A stretch of 64,000 nt of DNA from Berkiella sp964496435. Lineage in GTDB: Bacteria; Pseudomonadota; Gammaproteobacteria; Berkiellales; Berkiellaceae. Location: contig CAZBZP010000015.1 of NCBI GenBank assembly GCA_964496435.1, positions 24,563-88,562 on the forward strand. The letters are read 5' to 3'. Each line of letters opens with the position of its first letter. The stretch's first letter is position 1. Shown here piece after piece: positions 17,519 through 26,003 of the stretch. The notes under the pieces were generated by a model. That model was given only the letters and a program-made list of their open reading frames with translations, made no database searches and was not told the origin of the DNA. Made by a program: the position numbers and the translations under genes.

Positions 17519-17563
17519 TTCATCAACAACCGCGTCAGCGGTAAAATGCTGTAGCCCACCCAA
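17519..17563 (-). repeat. Dispersed repeat, copy B (tail only)
   Basis: Only the constant tail is present: TTCATCAAC, ACCGCGTCAGCGGT and a GTAGCCCACCC end. The variable hairpin is missing. It lies 9 bases from copy C in the same orientation. Together B and C fill most of the 331-base space between the secreted-protein start and the first OMP gene. Confidence 0.7.
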
Positions 17564-17571
17564 TAAAAAAA

Positions 17572-17675
17572 TCTTTATCGACCACCGCGTCAGCGGTGAA
17601 ATGTAGTAGCCCACCCACGAGCGTTTTAACCGGCGAAGCCTTTTAGGCGAAGACGGTTAAGCGAGGCGGTGGGGC
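17572..17675 (-). repeat. Dispersed repeat, copy C (complete)
   Basis: A complete copy. The tail ACCGCGTCAGCGGT...ATGTAGTAGCCCACCC is followed by a variable hairpin arm (TTTTAACCG...CGGTTAAGCG around GGCGAAGCC/AGGCGAAG) and closed by GGCGGTGGGG. The same closing and tail sequences occur in copies A, D and E. Confidence 0.75.
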
Positions 17676-17721
17676 ATACAAAGATGACAACGCCGTATAA
17701 AAGCAAAAGGGGATGCAAAAA

Positions 17722-17754
17722 CAAAAAAAAACGGGAGGATTTTAAGTCCTCCCG
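17722..17754 (-). terminator. Rho-independent terminator of the first OMP gene
   Basis: An 8-bp stem, CGGGAGGA / TCCTCCCG (17732-17739 and 17747-17754), with a seven-base loop. On the minus strand it is followed directly by a run of about nine Ts. It lies 33 bases after the OMP stop. Confidence 0.88.
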
Positions 17755-17787
17755 CGCAACATCAGTCGAGGTGTTTAAAACTTTATC

Positions 17788-18888
17788 TTAGGAATTATGG
17801 CCGCCAAGCTTAAAGCGTAAGAATGGACCATATTTACCCCAGTCTTGCGCAGCGCCTAAGTAAGGCGCGAATCCTGCCAGAACAACTGGAGAATCATCAA
17901 GACCACTACCACCGTGAGGCTGGTACATGGTATTACCATTCTTGAACACGTTAAACATGTTCATGTATTTCATACCCAAGGACACATCCCATTTCATGCC
18001 ATGCATTTCACGACGAAATGCGCAGCTGTATTTCAAGCCAAATTCAATGTCCACTTTACCAACCAAGGAATCACTTTCAGTAGGTTCATAATCATAAACA
18101 TTACCTACGATGCCACCTTGAAGTCCATCCAAACGTTGGGTGAATTTATTATCCATTTGGATAATGGCAGTGTTAGCACCAGCAAATGCTTGCCAATGTG
18201 GGCCCCAGAAGAACCAATGGCTCATGAAACCAAAACCAGGTCCAAAGCCCCACACTTTATTTTCGGTTGTTCTGCCAAGTTGCGTACCATTTACTGCGGC
18301 ATTGGTTTCACCAACTTGCTGTCTTAGTCTGTCATATTCGAAGAAGGCACTTACATCTAAGCAGAATCTATCGCCAAAATGTAAATCGTGGATAGCGCCT
18401 AATCTGATTTCATGATATTTAAGCTCATAATCTGTTGTCGACACCGTTGATTCGAGTACACCATCAACTAATGGGAAAAGACCAAGATTGCGCAGATCAG
18501 TATCACCTTGGTATTGATTATTTACATAATGATCATAGCTCAAGAAAATACGGGTATGATGATGGGGCAAGCGATAGCTAATACCCAATGCATAGTCCCA
18601 ATCGTTGTTAGGCTCTAAAAAGTAATGATTGTGCGCGCCATCAAAATTTACCTGCGTAGGTGGTGTAGCATAATCTCCTACGCTTAAACCATTGTTACTG
18701 GGTCTCATATAGGTTACATCAACCCACGCAGCGATTTGATCAGCAACGCTGTGATGATGATGTGCATGTTGATGTTTATGGTGATGATGATGATGGTGAG
18801 GATGTTGCGTAACAGCTAATGCAGCAACCGGTGCAGCCAAACTCACTGCTACCATCGTTCCAAATGTAACCTTGAGCGCTTTTTTCAT
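17788..18888 (-). CDS. Legionella-type major outer membrane protein, His-rich variant
   Basis: A 366-residue predicted beta-barrel of the Legionella OMP/MOMP family. A signal peptide (MKKALKVTFGTMVAVSLAAPVAALA) is followed by HPHHHHHHHKHQHAHHHH (residues about 29-46). Strands then alternate, with family segments YMRPSNNGLSVGDYAT, LGAIHDLHFGDRFCLDVSAFFEY and WDVSLGMKYMNMFNVFKNGNTMYQP. It is probably a porin/adhesin in the outer membrane; the histidine stretch may bind metal. It sits after a paralogue at 19357-20421 with about the same barrel but without the histidine run. AAGGACT precedes the ATG in both. Confidence 0.85.
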   Translation of the reverse strand: MKKALKVTFGTMVAVSLAAPVAALAVTQHPHHHHHHHKHQHAHHHHSVADQIAAWVDVTYMRPSNNGLSVGDYATPPTQVNFDGAHNHYFLEPNNDWDYALGISYRLPHHHTRIFLSYDHYVNNQYQGDTDLRNLGLFPLVDGVLESTVSTTDYELKYHEIRLGAIHDLHFGDRFCLDVSAFFEYDRLRQQVGETNAAVNGTQLGRTTENKVWGFGPGFGFMSHWFFWGPHWQAFAGANTAIIQMDNKFTQRLDGLQGGIVGNVYDYEPTESDSLVGKVDIEFGLKYSCAFRREMHGMKWDVSLGMKYMNMFNVFKNGNTMYQPHGGSGLDDSPVVLAGFAPYLGAAQDWGKYGPFLRFKLGGHNS

Positions 18889-19304
18889 GAGAGAGTCCTT
18901 ATTAAAGTCCTAAAGATATATAAACGAAATCTTTTCTTAGGCATGTGTTTGCACAACCATCTGCATTTCTTGCCTCATCTGTTTCGAAGTAAAGTACACG
19001 ATTTATCAGCTCAACAACTAAGAACAAAACAATCTTAACTAAACTACCGACAAATGTAAGAAAAGGAACAAATATGCATTAAAGTTAGGCTAGTACAGGA
19101 ATTGGAGATCAGCAAAAGCTAACGAATGTTAGCTTGTTGGCTAATTAATTTGCACAATTTAATATGGCTGCTTTTTGCCAGCAGATTACTGTTAGACAAG
19201 GCGTAGAATTTTTTTGAAACAGGAGTGTACATCTGAGTACATGACTGTTTTAAAAAAATGAAGACAACGCAGTATAAAAGTAAGCTGCGAAGCAAAAAAA
19301 GGAG
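18889..19304. other. Leader/promoter region between the two OMP genes
   Basis: About 415 bases without a convincing gene. It should hold the promoter of the first OMP gene, but no clear -35/-10 pair stands out. Near its lower-strand end a stretch beginning GACAACGCAGTATAAAAG matches sequence downstream of the other paralogue (GACAACGCCGTATAAAAG near 17687), so the OMP duplication included the 3' flank. Confidence 0.5.
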
Positions 19305-19330
19305 AAAAAAAACGGGAGCCAAGGCTCCCG
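19305..19330 (-). terminator. Rho-independent terminator of the second OMP gene
   Basis: Stem CGGGAGCC / GGCTCCCG (19313-19320 and 19323-19330), followed on the minus strand by eight Ts. It lies 26 bases after the OMP stop, the same arrangement as at the paralogue. Confidence 0.88.
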
Positions 19331-19356
19331 TTTCTCTAAGAAAGTGCTTCTTAGTA

Positions 19357-20421
19357 TTAAGAGTGAGCACCACCCAATGTGAAGCGTAAGAATGGACCAT
19401 ATTTGCCCCAATCTTGTGCTGCACCAAGGTAAGGTGCAAAGTTTTCATAACCACCCTGTTGGATTTGAGCGGTTGTTGTGGGTAAAGGCTGGTACATGGT
19501 ATTGCCATTTTTGAACACATTAAACATGTTCATATAACGCATACCTAAGGAAACATCCCATTTAGCGCCATGCATTTCACGTCTGAAAGCACAATGGTAG
19601 TTAACACCAAATTCAATATCTACTTTACCAACAATGGAGTCAGTGCCATAAGGTTCATAGTCATAACCATGGCCAGCAGCATTACCGTTATTATTATTAA
19701 TCACAACGAATTCTTGGCTAAAGTTATTGTCTGTTTTCAACAAGGTGGTATTAGCACCTGCAAATACGTGCCAATGTGGGTTATGCGCGTACCAACGGGT
19801 CATGAAACCAACACCAGGACCAAAACCTTTTACAAGGTTTTCGGTTTGTCTTGCTCTGACGTTACCACCAGCATCTCTTGAAATAAATTCACCAAATTCT
19901 TGTTTAACACGTGAGTATTCAAAGAAAGCTAATAAATCTAAGCAGAAACGATCACCAAAGTGTAAATCATGAATCGCACCAACGCGGAATTCATGTGCTG
20001 ATAAATCATAATTAACAATGCCTTGAGTTTGGGACAATACACCTGGGTTGATTTCAGGAGATATGCCTAGGTTTCTTACATTGATATCGCCTTCATGGTG
20101 ATCATCGAAATCGGTGTGATCATAGCTTAAGAAAGCGCGTGTATGACTATGTGGGAAACGGTAGGTCAAGCCAAAAGCATAATCAAAAGCAGTATCTGGC
20201 TCGATGAAATAATGATTTCTTGCACCATCAAAAATAGTATCGGTTGGTATGGTTGCATAATCGCCCACGCTCAAGCCATTGTTGCTTGGTTGCATGTAGG
20301 TTGCTTCAATCCAACCTGCTACATGACCTAAGGCGTCATGATAATGCGCAGACGCTGCGATAGGTGCAGCCATGCTTACTGCTAGCATCGTACCAAACGT
20401 AACCTTGAGTGCTTTTTTCAT
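19357..20421 (-). CDS. Legionella-type major outer membrane protein paralogue
   Basis: A 354-residue predicted beta-barrel. Signal peptide MKKALKVTFGTMLAVSMAAPIAASA is nearly identical to that of the neighbour. Shared segments are YMQPSNNGLSVGDYAT, FRVGAIHDLHFGDRFCLDLLAFFEY and GAAQDWGKYGPFLRF, while surface-loop regions differ. The His-rich insert is absent. AAGGACTGTCTCATG fixes the start at 20421; a longer frame to 20463 lacks a ribosome site. It is probably co-ordinately expressed with, but separately terminated from, its neighbour. Confidence 0.85.
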   Translation of the reverse strand: MKKALKVTFGTMLAVSMAAPIAASAHYHDALGHVAGWIEATYMQPSNNGLSVGDYATIPTDTIFDGARNHYFIEPDTAFDYAFGLTYRFPHSHTRAFLSYDHTDFDDHHEGDINVRNLGISPEINPGVLSQTQGIVNYDLSAHEFRVGAIHDLHFGDRFCLDLLAFFEYSRVKQEFGEFISRDAGGNVRARQTENLVKGFGPGVGFMTRWYAHNPHWHVFAGANTTLLKTDNNFSQEFVVINNNNGNAAGHGYDYEPYGTDSIVGKVDIEFGVNYHCAFRREMHGAKWDVSLGMRYMNMFNVFKNGNTMYQPLPTTTAQIQQGGYENFAPYLGAAQDWGKYGPFLRFTLGGAHS

Positions 20422-20714
20422 GAGACAGTCCTTATAAACAAAAATAAAAAAACTTTTTTCCATGTAAGAGACATGAATAAGCTGAAATCATGTATTGGAG
20501 ATAGACTACCATAGGATGAGGGAAGATACACAAGACTATATGAAAAAAAATTTGCGTTAAGTGAAGATGTGTACTACGAGAAATTTTTGTTGGATAGTTT
20601 GATTAGAAAAAATTTACATATTTGTTAGGGGTGAGTATTAAGTAGTCTGCCTAGGCAGGCATGTATAAAACGTAATTTATAAAACAATTAATGAGAGGAT
20701 GTGTTTTTGAGATG
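20422..20714. other. Gene-free region upstream of the second OMP gene
   Basis: AT-rich, with no gene seen. It must contain the OMP promoter on the minus strand, but no pair of boxes is convincing. A perfect 12-bp palindrome CTGCCTAGGCAG lies at 20647-20658, a possible regulator site or short hairpin. Confidence 0.4.
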
Positions 20715-20808
20715 CCCGCCTGCGCCAAGAGGCAAGGTACTGACAGTCCCGCTTCGCCTAAGAGGCAAGAACTGACAGTCCCGCTTCGCTCAGAAGCTAC
20801 GCAGGACA
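20715..20808. repeat. Three imperfect 32-bp tandem repeats
   Basis: Units begin with CCCGC at 20715, 20748 and 20780. The first two contain AAGAGGCAAG and end in CTGACAGT. The second and third begin CCCGCTTCGC. The third diverges after AGAAGC. They lie immediately beyond the tRNA-Lys hairpin. The function is unknown; there are too few units and no spacers, so this is not a CRISPR array. Confidence 0.65.
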
Positions 20809-20810
20809 CA

Positions 20811-20866
20811 AATTACACTAACTCGCTTTGCGCGATTTTCAATCGCTTAAGCGACTAAGTGTAATT
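20811..20866 (-). terminator. Hairpin directly after tRNA-Lys
   Basis: The 9-bp arms AATTACACT (20811-20819) and AGTGTAATT (20858-20866) enclose two smaller GCGA/TCGC-rich stems. The structure starts two bases after the tRNA CCA end. It may act as the tRNA terminator or processing signal, though a clear T-run is missing. Confidence 0.5.
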
Positions 20867-20868
20867 AG

Positions 20869-20944
20869 TGGTGGGTCGTGATGGATTCGAACCATCGACC
20901 AACAGATTAAAAGTCTGCTGCTCTACCGACTGAGCTAACGACCC
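20869..20944 (-). tRNA. tRNA-Lys (anticodon UUU)
   Basis: On the minus strand the 76-nt cloverleaf begins GGGTCGTTAGCTCAGTCGG, has anticodon loop CTTTTAA within CAGACTTTTAATCTG, the T-arm GGTTCGAATCC and acceptor ACGACCC-A. An encoded CCA ends at 20869. The anticodon TTT reads AAA/AAG lysine codons. Confidence 0.97.
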
Positions 20945-21016
20945 TAAACACAGGCCAGCATCATACATCAAACTCATCAAAGTTCAAAGGATAACCTGCT
21001 CTGTTTTTTATTGACC

Positions 21017-21946
21017 TCAGTTAGGGCTGTTTCTTCTTGGTGTTTGTGTGTCCACATTTTGAACAATTGCTGGATTTTGTCCTTGTGGTTGATTTGCGCC
21101 GCCTTGATTTTGACTGCGCTGAAAATTGGGAACCAAAGGCCCCTGAACTGGCGTTGCTGTTGTTGGCACCACGGGCTGTGCTGACTGCCCTGCTGAGGCA
21201 TCAAATTGCTGAGGAACTGAACTTTGTCCTAAGTTCGGGTTCGGGTCCGGATTTGGGCTGTTGCCTGCTTGGTTTGGCTGAACTGGCTGGACTTGAGCTG
21301 CTAGATCTTCAGGGCCAAATACATCCGGGTACATTTGCACTAAAAGTTGCTTACCCAGCGTTAAGTAAAGACCAGCTATGGTGCCAAAACCGACCGCCGC
21401 TTTAAAAGCAATCGCCGGCGCAAAGCCTAAGGTAGTGCCTGCGAGCACAAAGAGAAAGGGGGCAACATTGGCAAATTTATCTAAGGCCTTTGCAAGGGTT
21501 CTCTTATCGGGGTTTGAAAAGCCCAAGGTGTTGGTTTTATAACCGTGGTAAAGGGTCCACCCTATTGATGCTACAGGGGCTGCAATCAAAATTGCCGTGC
21601 TATAGGGGGCTAAAAAAGTCGGCAAAATATTCTGTAAAAGCGCAGTTGGGTAGTTTACAAACAGCATTTTTATAAAATTCCCTAAAACGGAATTTGCTGC
21701 ATAAGCGAGGCCAAAAGAACAAGTTGCGGTAAATGCGCCGAATAAAAAGGAGCCTACAAAAGAAAAAAAGATATTGGCATTGAATACCCTTTTATTGCGA
21801 TCGGTCATCATATTTTCCCAGCGCGCGATATTCGCCCTTCTTCTGGCTTCAATCACCTCAGGAGACTCCTGAGCTGGTCGCGAAGACACAACGGGAGGGG
21901 TATTTGATGGGGCGGCTTGCCCTGCTGTTGCACCATTATTCAACAT
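21017..21946 (-). CDS. Membrane protein with Pro/Gln/Asn-rich tail, unknown
   Basis: A 309-residue protein. The N-terminal 50 residues are polar (VIEARRRANIARWENMM). Residues about 57-190 hold four to five hydrophobic segments (FFSFVGSFLFGAFTATCSFGLAYAA, APYSTAILIAAPVASIGW, VAPFLFVLAGTTLGFAPAIAF, AVGFGTIAGLYLTLG). The last 100 residues are a low-complexity P/Q/N/S tail. No family is recognised. A similar build (membrane core plus Q/P-rich tail) is seen in the IcmD-like protein at 11695. It is transcribed toward the tRNA. Confidence 0.6.
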   Translation of the reverse strand: MLNNGATAGQAAPSNTPPVVSSRPAQESPEVIEARRRANIARWENMMTDRNKRVFNANIFFSFVGSFLFGAFTATCSFGLAYAANSVLGNFIKMLFVNYPTALLQNILPTFLAPYSTAILIAAPVASIGWTLYHGYKTNTLGFSNPDKRTLAKALDKFANVAPFLFVLAGTTLGFAPAIAFKAAVGFGTIAGLYLTLGKQLLVQMYPDVFGPEDLAAQVQPVQPNQAGNSPNPDPNPNLGQSSVPQQFDASAGQSAQPVVPTTATPVQGPLVPNFQRSQNQGGANQPQGQNPAIVQNVDTQTPRRNSPN

Positions 21947-22077
21947 TTTTATGACTCACAGACCGATATACTGCCTAATTTGAGGGATAAAACTAACATG
22001 TTACCAGACGGATGTCAACCGACTAAATCACCCTGCTTGGCCTAAAAGGCTAGATTGGGCAAGAATTGGGGGGATCC

Positions 22078-22320
22078 TCAAACTGGGATCTTATAAAAAA
22101 TCGTTCTAGTTTGGAGTTAGGCGCGGCGCCAAGCGAGAGAATCCCCAGGAGCGTACGCTTTTTGGTACATAAAGCTTAAGTTCAAACTGGGATCTTAAAA
22201 AATCGTTCTAGTTTGGAGTTAGGCGCGGCGCCAAGCGAGAGAATCCCCAGGAGTGTACGCTTTGGTACATGACTGGGGTGAATGAGCGACGGCAACAAAG
22301 CCTAAGTTCAAACTGGGACG
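22078..22320. repeat. Two long tandem repeats plus a third partial unit
   Basis: Units start with TCAAACTGGGA at 22078, 22182 and 22308. The first two share, almost base for base, a stretch with TCGTTCTAGTTTGGAG, TTAGGCGCGGCGCC and GAGAATCCCCAGGAG, and end near GGTACAT. Unit 1 is 104 bp; unit 2 carries an extra tail before the partial unit 3. It fills most of the 378-base gap between the unknown membrane protein and cpoB; no gene is seen. A GGCGCGGCGCC near-palindrome sits in each unit. Confidence 0.8.
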
Positions 22321-22324
22321 ATTT

Positions 22325-23182
22325 TTAGTGGCCTTCTTGCTGGAGCCTCTGTATCCGCGAATCCGCCAGCTGCGCCGAAGTTGTGCCTGGATATTGGGTT
22401 TTAACCATATTGAGGAGTTCTTGGCAGCGTTTCCATTGGCCTTTGTTATATTCTACGTAGCCTAGTTTGAGCAAAGAATCAGCGGCTTTGGGATGCTGAG
22501 GATATTGTTTATATACGACCGAGAAAGCATCTGCGGCTTTATCAAGCACGCCTTTGGTCAAATAAATTTCGCCTAACCAATATTGAGCATTAGGCGCATA
22601 TTTTCCTTGTGGGGATTGAGCCAACATGCCATTAAAAACTCTTATCGCACCGTCATAATCTTTGTTTTGTAATAAACGGTAACCTTCTTGGTAGGCTTTT
22701 TCATCATTAACTGAATTAGAAGCATTGACAGCAGCCGTTGTTACTACAGGCTCTGGCTGATCATGCACAAATTTGCTTGCGGCATTTAAATCGATAGTGT
22801 TTTGGGCTTTTACTGCATTTGCAGCAGCAGGCTCGCCAATATCTAAGTTCGTGGGTGCAGCTTTTGCCGTTGTTGCAGAACCTTCACGAAGTCTCTTATC
22901 CAAATCCATGTAGAGCTTCTTTTGTTGCTCTTGCATTTGTTGCATTTGATAAGACTGTTCTTCTACTTTGCCACGCAGTTCTTGCATTTCTCTTTGCAGA
23001 TACTCAACTCTTTGCATAGTTTCTAAAGAGGTATTTTGCATACTCTCATTAGCTTGTTCTGAGTAGGTGTTTCTTGCAGAAGAGGATGAGCGAGATTCAA
23101 CATAAGCAGCAGCAGAAGCTACCCCTGAATAAATCAGGGATAGCCCAAGTAGAAAAGTTGCGTTAATCAACTTATTCTTCAT
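22325..23182 (-). CDS. cpoB: Cell division coordinator / Tol-Pal accessory protein CpoB (YbgF)
   Basis: A periplasmic protein that links Tol-Pal outer-membrane constriction with peptidoglycan synthesis. It has a signal peptide ending around GVASA-AAY, a Gln-rich trimerising coiled coil (MQRVEYLQREMQELRGKVEEQ, about 55-95), a linker, and a C-terminal TPR domain (about 165-280: AYQEGYRLLQNKDYDGAIRVFNGML...YAPNAQYWLGEIYLTKG). The ATG at 23182 lies inside the end of pal (11-base overlap); the TTG at 23188 is less likely. Normal length at 286 residues. Confidence 0.93.
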   Translation of the reverse strand: MKNKLINATFLLGLSLIYSGVASAAAYVESRSSSSARNTYSEQANESMQNTSLETMQRVEYLQREMQELRGKVEEQSYQMQQMQEQQKKLYMDLDKRLREGSATTAKAAPTNLDIGEPAAANAVKAQNTIDLNAASKFVHDQPEPVVTTAAVNASNSVNDEKAYQEGYRLLQNKDYDGAIRVFNGMLAQSPQGKYAPNAQYWLGEIYLTKGVLDKAADAFSVVYKQYPQHPKAADSLLKLGYVEYNKGQWKRCQELLNMVKTQYPGTTSAQLADSRIQRLQQEGH

Positions 23183-23675
23183 ATACAATCACAGCACGAC
23201 GATTGAGTGCTTTGTCTTCTGCTGAATGGCCAAGTGAATCTGGTTTTTCTTTACCAAAGCTAACTGTAGCGAGTTGGTTGCCAGAAACGCCTTGTGACAT
23301 TAAAGCGTTAGCCACTGCACGAGCACGTCTTTCACCGAGTGCAACGTTATATTCACGGCTTCCGTTTTCGTCAGTATGACCTTCTACACGAATACGACGA
23401 TTACCGTTTTGCTTTAAGTATTCAGCGTGAGCATAAACTACTTCATAGTCGGCTTGACGGATATCTGATCTGTCGTAGTCGAAATAGATTTTACGTTTTG
23501 CCATCATGTCACGCGCTGCGTCATCTGCTGCAAAACCTGCACCTTCGCCTGCTCCTCTTGAGTCAGCGCCGTATGCACCATCTTTGCCGCCATGTTTAGC
23601 ATTATGAGAACAACCCACAACGCCTAAGCATAATGCAACACCTACCACTAAATGACGCAACCCCCGAATTTGCAT
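23172..23675 (-). CDS. pal: Peptidoglycan-associated lipoprotein Pal
   Basis: Outer-membrane lipoprotein with lipobox LGVVGC (Cys22) and an OmpA-type peptidoglycan-binding domain (about 60-167). Signature elements are IYFDYDRSDIR, RIRVEGHTDENGSREYNVALGERRA and a KALNRRAVIVYEE end. It binds diaminopimelate in the wall and TolB/TolA during division. Length is 167 residues. It follows tolB by 46 bases and overlaps cpoB. Confidence 0.97.
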   Translation of the reverse strand: MQIRGLRHLVVGVALCLGVVGCSHNAKHGGKDGAYGADSRGAGEGAGFAADDAARDMMAKRKIYFDYDRSDIRQADYEVVYAHAEYLKQNGNRRIRVEGHTDENGSREYNVALGERRARAVANALMSQGVSGNQLATVSFGKEKPDSLGHSAEDKALNRRAVIVYEE

Positions 23676-23721
23676 GTTTGACTCCTTACCTATTATTAAT
23701 TATAAAAACTTGTATTCTATC

Positions 23722-25101
23722 TCAAGAGAGAAACGGTGACCATGCTGGTTCCTGAACACTACCTTCACGCGCTGGCAGGCGTAATTGTCCACGACCATCA
23801 AGCGTCACTAACCCTAAAACGTGGCGTTCGCCATCTTGCGTGCCATAGAGTACCATAGCGCCGTTAGGAGACAAGGTGGGTGATTCATCTAATCTAGCAT
23901 GAGTCAGAACTGTAACCTGCCCTGACATCAAATCTAAACTCGCAATATGAAACTGATCCTGCTTATCTTCACGATGCATCATCACTAGATACTTGCCATC
24001 CGGTGTTAACATCGGTCTGGCATTGTAATTTCCAATGAAGGTAACTCTGTCGATTTTTCTGGTAGCTAAATCTAACCTATATATCTGCGGTTTACCACCT
24101 CGATTGGAAGTAAAGTATAAACATCTACCATCAGCAGACCATGCTGGCTCAGTATCGATGGAATATCCATCGGTTATTTGAGTTAGTTCCTTACTTACAA
24201 TATCCATCATATAAAGCTTGGGTGTTCCGGTTTTGGACAAGACCAAAGCGAGCTTACGTCCATCTGGTGACCAAGCTGGCGCGCCGTTGATACCTGCAAA
24301 GTGAGATAACAAGTTACGCTTGCCTGTCGCAACATCGGTAATATAAATCTCTGCTCTGTTTCTTTCGAAAGATACATAAGCTAAACGACGACCATCACCA
24401 GACCAAGAAGGTGACATAATAGGCTGTTTTGAGGTCACTAAACTTACAGGATTAAAACCATCGGCATCTGCCACTTCTAAACTATATTGGTTACCTTGCA
24501 TTGTTTTAGTAACCATGACGTAGGCAATACGTGTTGAGAAGGCGCCACGAATACCGGTTAATTTTTCATAAACGATATCACTGATATGATGCGCCAGTGC
24601 ACGAAAATCTTGTCTGCGAATGCCATTAAATGATTTATCAATGAGCACTGTGCCATTTTTAACCATCAATTCGCCATCGCGTAATTGTTCTTGCCCATTG
24701 GTGACGTTGTAAACATCTAAGAGCTTAAACTTAATGGTATAGGCATCGTTACCCGTTGGGATCACTTGTCCAATGACTAAGTTTTCTGCCCCAATGGTTT
24801 GCCAAAGGCCCACATCTAATTCTTGTTGTGGTGAGCGAATGGTGGGGAATTGCTCTGGATACAAAGGTGAAAATCGACCTGACATTTTAAGATCATTACG
24901 CACAACGGTGGCGATTTCTTCAAAGGAGCCACCTGGTTTTTTAGCGGCTAAATCTTGCACACTCGTTGCCACAGCAATGGGCACCCCTGCTGCTTCACCA
25001 TTTGTGATTTCAATATTGAGGCGTGCATTAGCATAGGTGCTCACGAGTAAGAGCGAGCCCAGTATTATTCTTTTTAGAGATACAACTCTTAACAAACTCA
25101 C
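23722..25101 (-). CDS. tolB: Tol-Pal system periplasmic protein TolB
   Basis: A 459-residue protein: signal peptide (ending about VSTYANA), an N-terminal domain carrying the TolA-contacting start RLNIEITNG, and a C-terminal six-bladed propeller with repeated PSWSGDGRRLAYVSFE, PAWSPDGRKLALVLS and PAWSADGRCLYFTSN blades that binds Pal. The GTG start overlaps the tolA stop in a GTGA junction, showing translational coupling. Confidence 0.97.
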   Translation of the reverse strand: MSLLRVVSLKRIILGSLLLVSTYANARLNIEITNGEAAGVPIAVATSVQDLAAKKPGGSFEEIATVVRNDLKMSGRFSPLYPEQFPTIRSPQQELDVGLWQTIGAENLVIGQVIPTGNDAYTIKFKLLDVYNVTNGQEQLRDGELMVKNGTVLIDKSFNGIRRQDFRALAHHISDIVYEKLTGIRGAFSTRIAYVMVTKTMQGNQYSLEVADADGFNPVSLVTSKQPIMSPSWSGDGRRLAYVSFERNRAEIYITDVATGKRNLLSHFAGINGAPAWSPDGRKLALVLSKTGTPKLYMMDIVSKELTQITDGYSIDTEPAWSADGRCLYFTSNRGGKPQIYRLDLATRKIDRVTFIGNYNARPMLTPDGKYLVMMHREDKQDQFHIASLDLMSGQVTVLTHARLDESPTLSPNGAMVLYGTQDGERHVLGLVTLDGRGQLRLPAREGSVQEPAWSPFLS

Positions 25102-26003
25102 GCTGCCTCCGGATGGAAAGTAAAGGTAAATTCACGAAATTCTTTAGCTATGTTGGTGTCTTCAGGCATCGGCAAAGGAGAGGCCTTTTTAATAGCAAGT
25201 TCTGTTGAGCGATCAAACTCTATACTGCCACTGGATGTGATGATTTTGACTCCCACCACTTCGCCGGTTGGCAGTAATGTCACCAGCACTTTGCAAGTAA
25301 GGCCATCGTAATCAAAGCCAATTGGCTGGCGCCAATATTGATGAATTTTATTTCTCATCATCAAGGCATAACGGGTAATCTCATTTTGTAAAACACGTGG
25401 ATTAACCGCAGGGGCATTGGCTTGTTCATTTGCTTTTTGCTCTGCTTCTTTAGCTTGCTTTTCAGCCAGCTCTTTATTTTTTTGATCAGCTACTTCTTTT
25501 GCTTTTTGTTCAGCAACTTTTTTCTCTAACTCTGATTTTTTAAGCGCTTCTTCTTTTTGCTTTTGAATTTTCTTTAATTCTTCTTGTTCTTGCTTTAACT
25601 TAGCTTGTACTTCCTTTTCGCGCTTTTCTTCAGCAATTTTCTTTAGCTCAGCCTGCTTTTTAAGCTCTTCATTTTTCTTTTTTAACTCAATTGCCAAGGC
25701 TTCTTCTTTTTCACGCTTTTGTTGCGCTTCCTTTTCCTTTTGGGCAATGGCCTTTATGCGATTCTCTTCATCTTGACGCTTCTTGGCTTCTTTTTGCTCA
25801 AGGCGCTGCACTTCTTCTTGCAAGGATTTCTTGCTCACCATCACCGCATCAATAATGGGTTTTTGTTCGCTTGGCTTGCTAGGAGGCGCAGATATATGAA
25901 TCGTCTTTTCAAAGCTTAAAATCAGCAGCAATACAATCACCGAATGGAAGGCGATAGAAAGTGCTAAAGAAATTTTTTCTGAACGACTGCGAACACGCTT
26001 CAT
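25098..26003 (-). CDS. tolA: Tol-Pal energy-transducing protein TolA
   Basis: One N-terminal membrane helix (SLALSIAFHSVIVLLLILSF, about 12-32) is followed by a long Lys/Glu/Gln/Ala helix (about 60-195) spanning the periplasm. A C-terminal TonB/TolA domain (about 205-301: YALMMRNKIHQYWRQP...CKVLVTLLPTGEVVGVKII) completes it. It transmits proton-motive energy from TolQR to TolB/Pal. It overlaps tolR by an ATGA junction. 301 residues; the helical domain is shorter than in E. coli (421 residues). Confidence 0.95.
   Translation of the reverse strand: MKRVRSRSEKISLALSIAFHSVIVLLLILSFEKTIHISAPPSKPSEQKPIIDAVMVSKKSLQEEVQRLEQKEAKKRQDEENRIKAIAQKEKEAQQKREKEEALAIELKKKNEELKKQAELKKIAEEKREKEVQAKLKQEQEELKKIQKQKEEALKKSELEKKVAEQKAKEVADQKNKELAEKQAKEAEQKANEQANAPAVNPRVLQNEITRYALMMRNKIHQYWRQPIGFDYDGLTCKVLVTLLPTGEVVGVKIITSSGSIEFDRSTELAIKKASPLPMPEDTNIAKEFREFTFTFHPEAA

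Noticed and set aside
19119..19520. Open frame of 133 codons on the minus strand
   Set aside because: It overlaps the end and terminator of the second OMP gene in another frame and shows no family pattern.
20715..20808. Possible CRISPR array
   Set aside because: Only three imperfect units directly abut with no spacers, and there are no cas genes.
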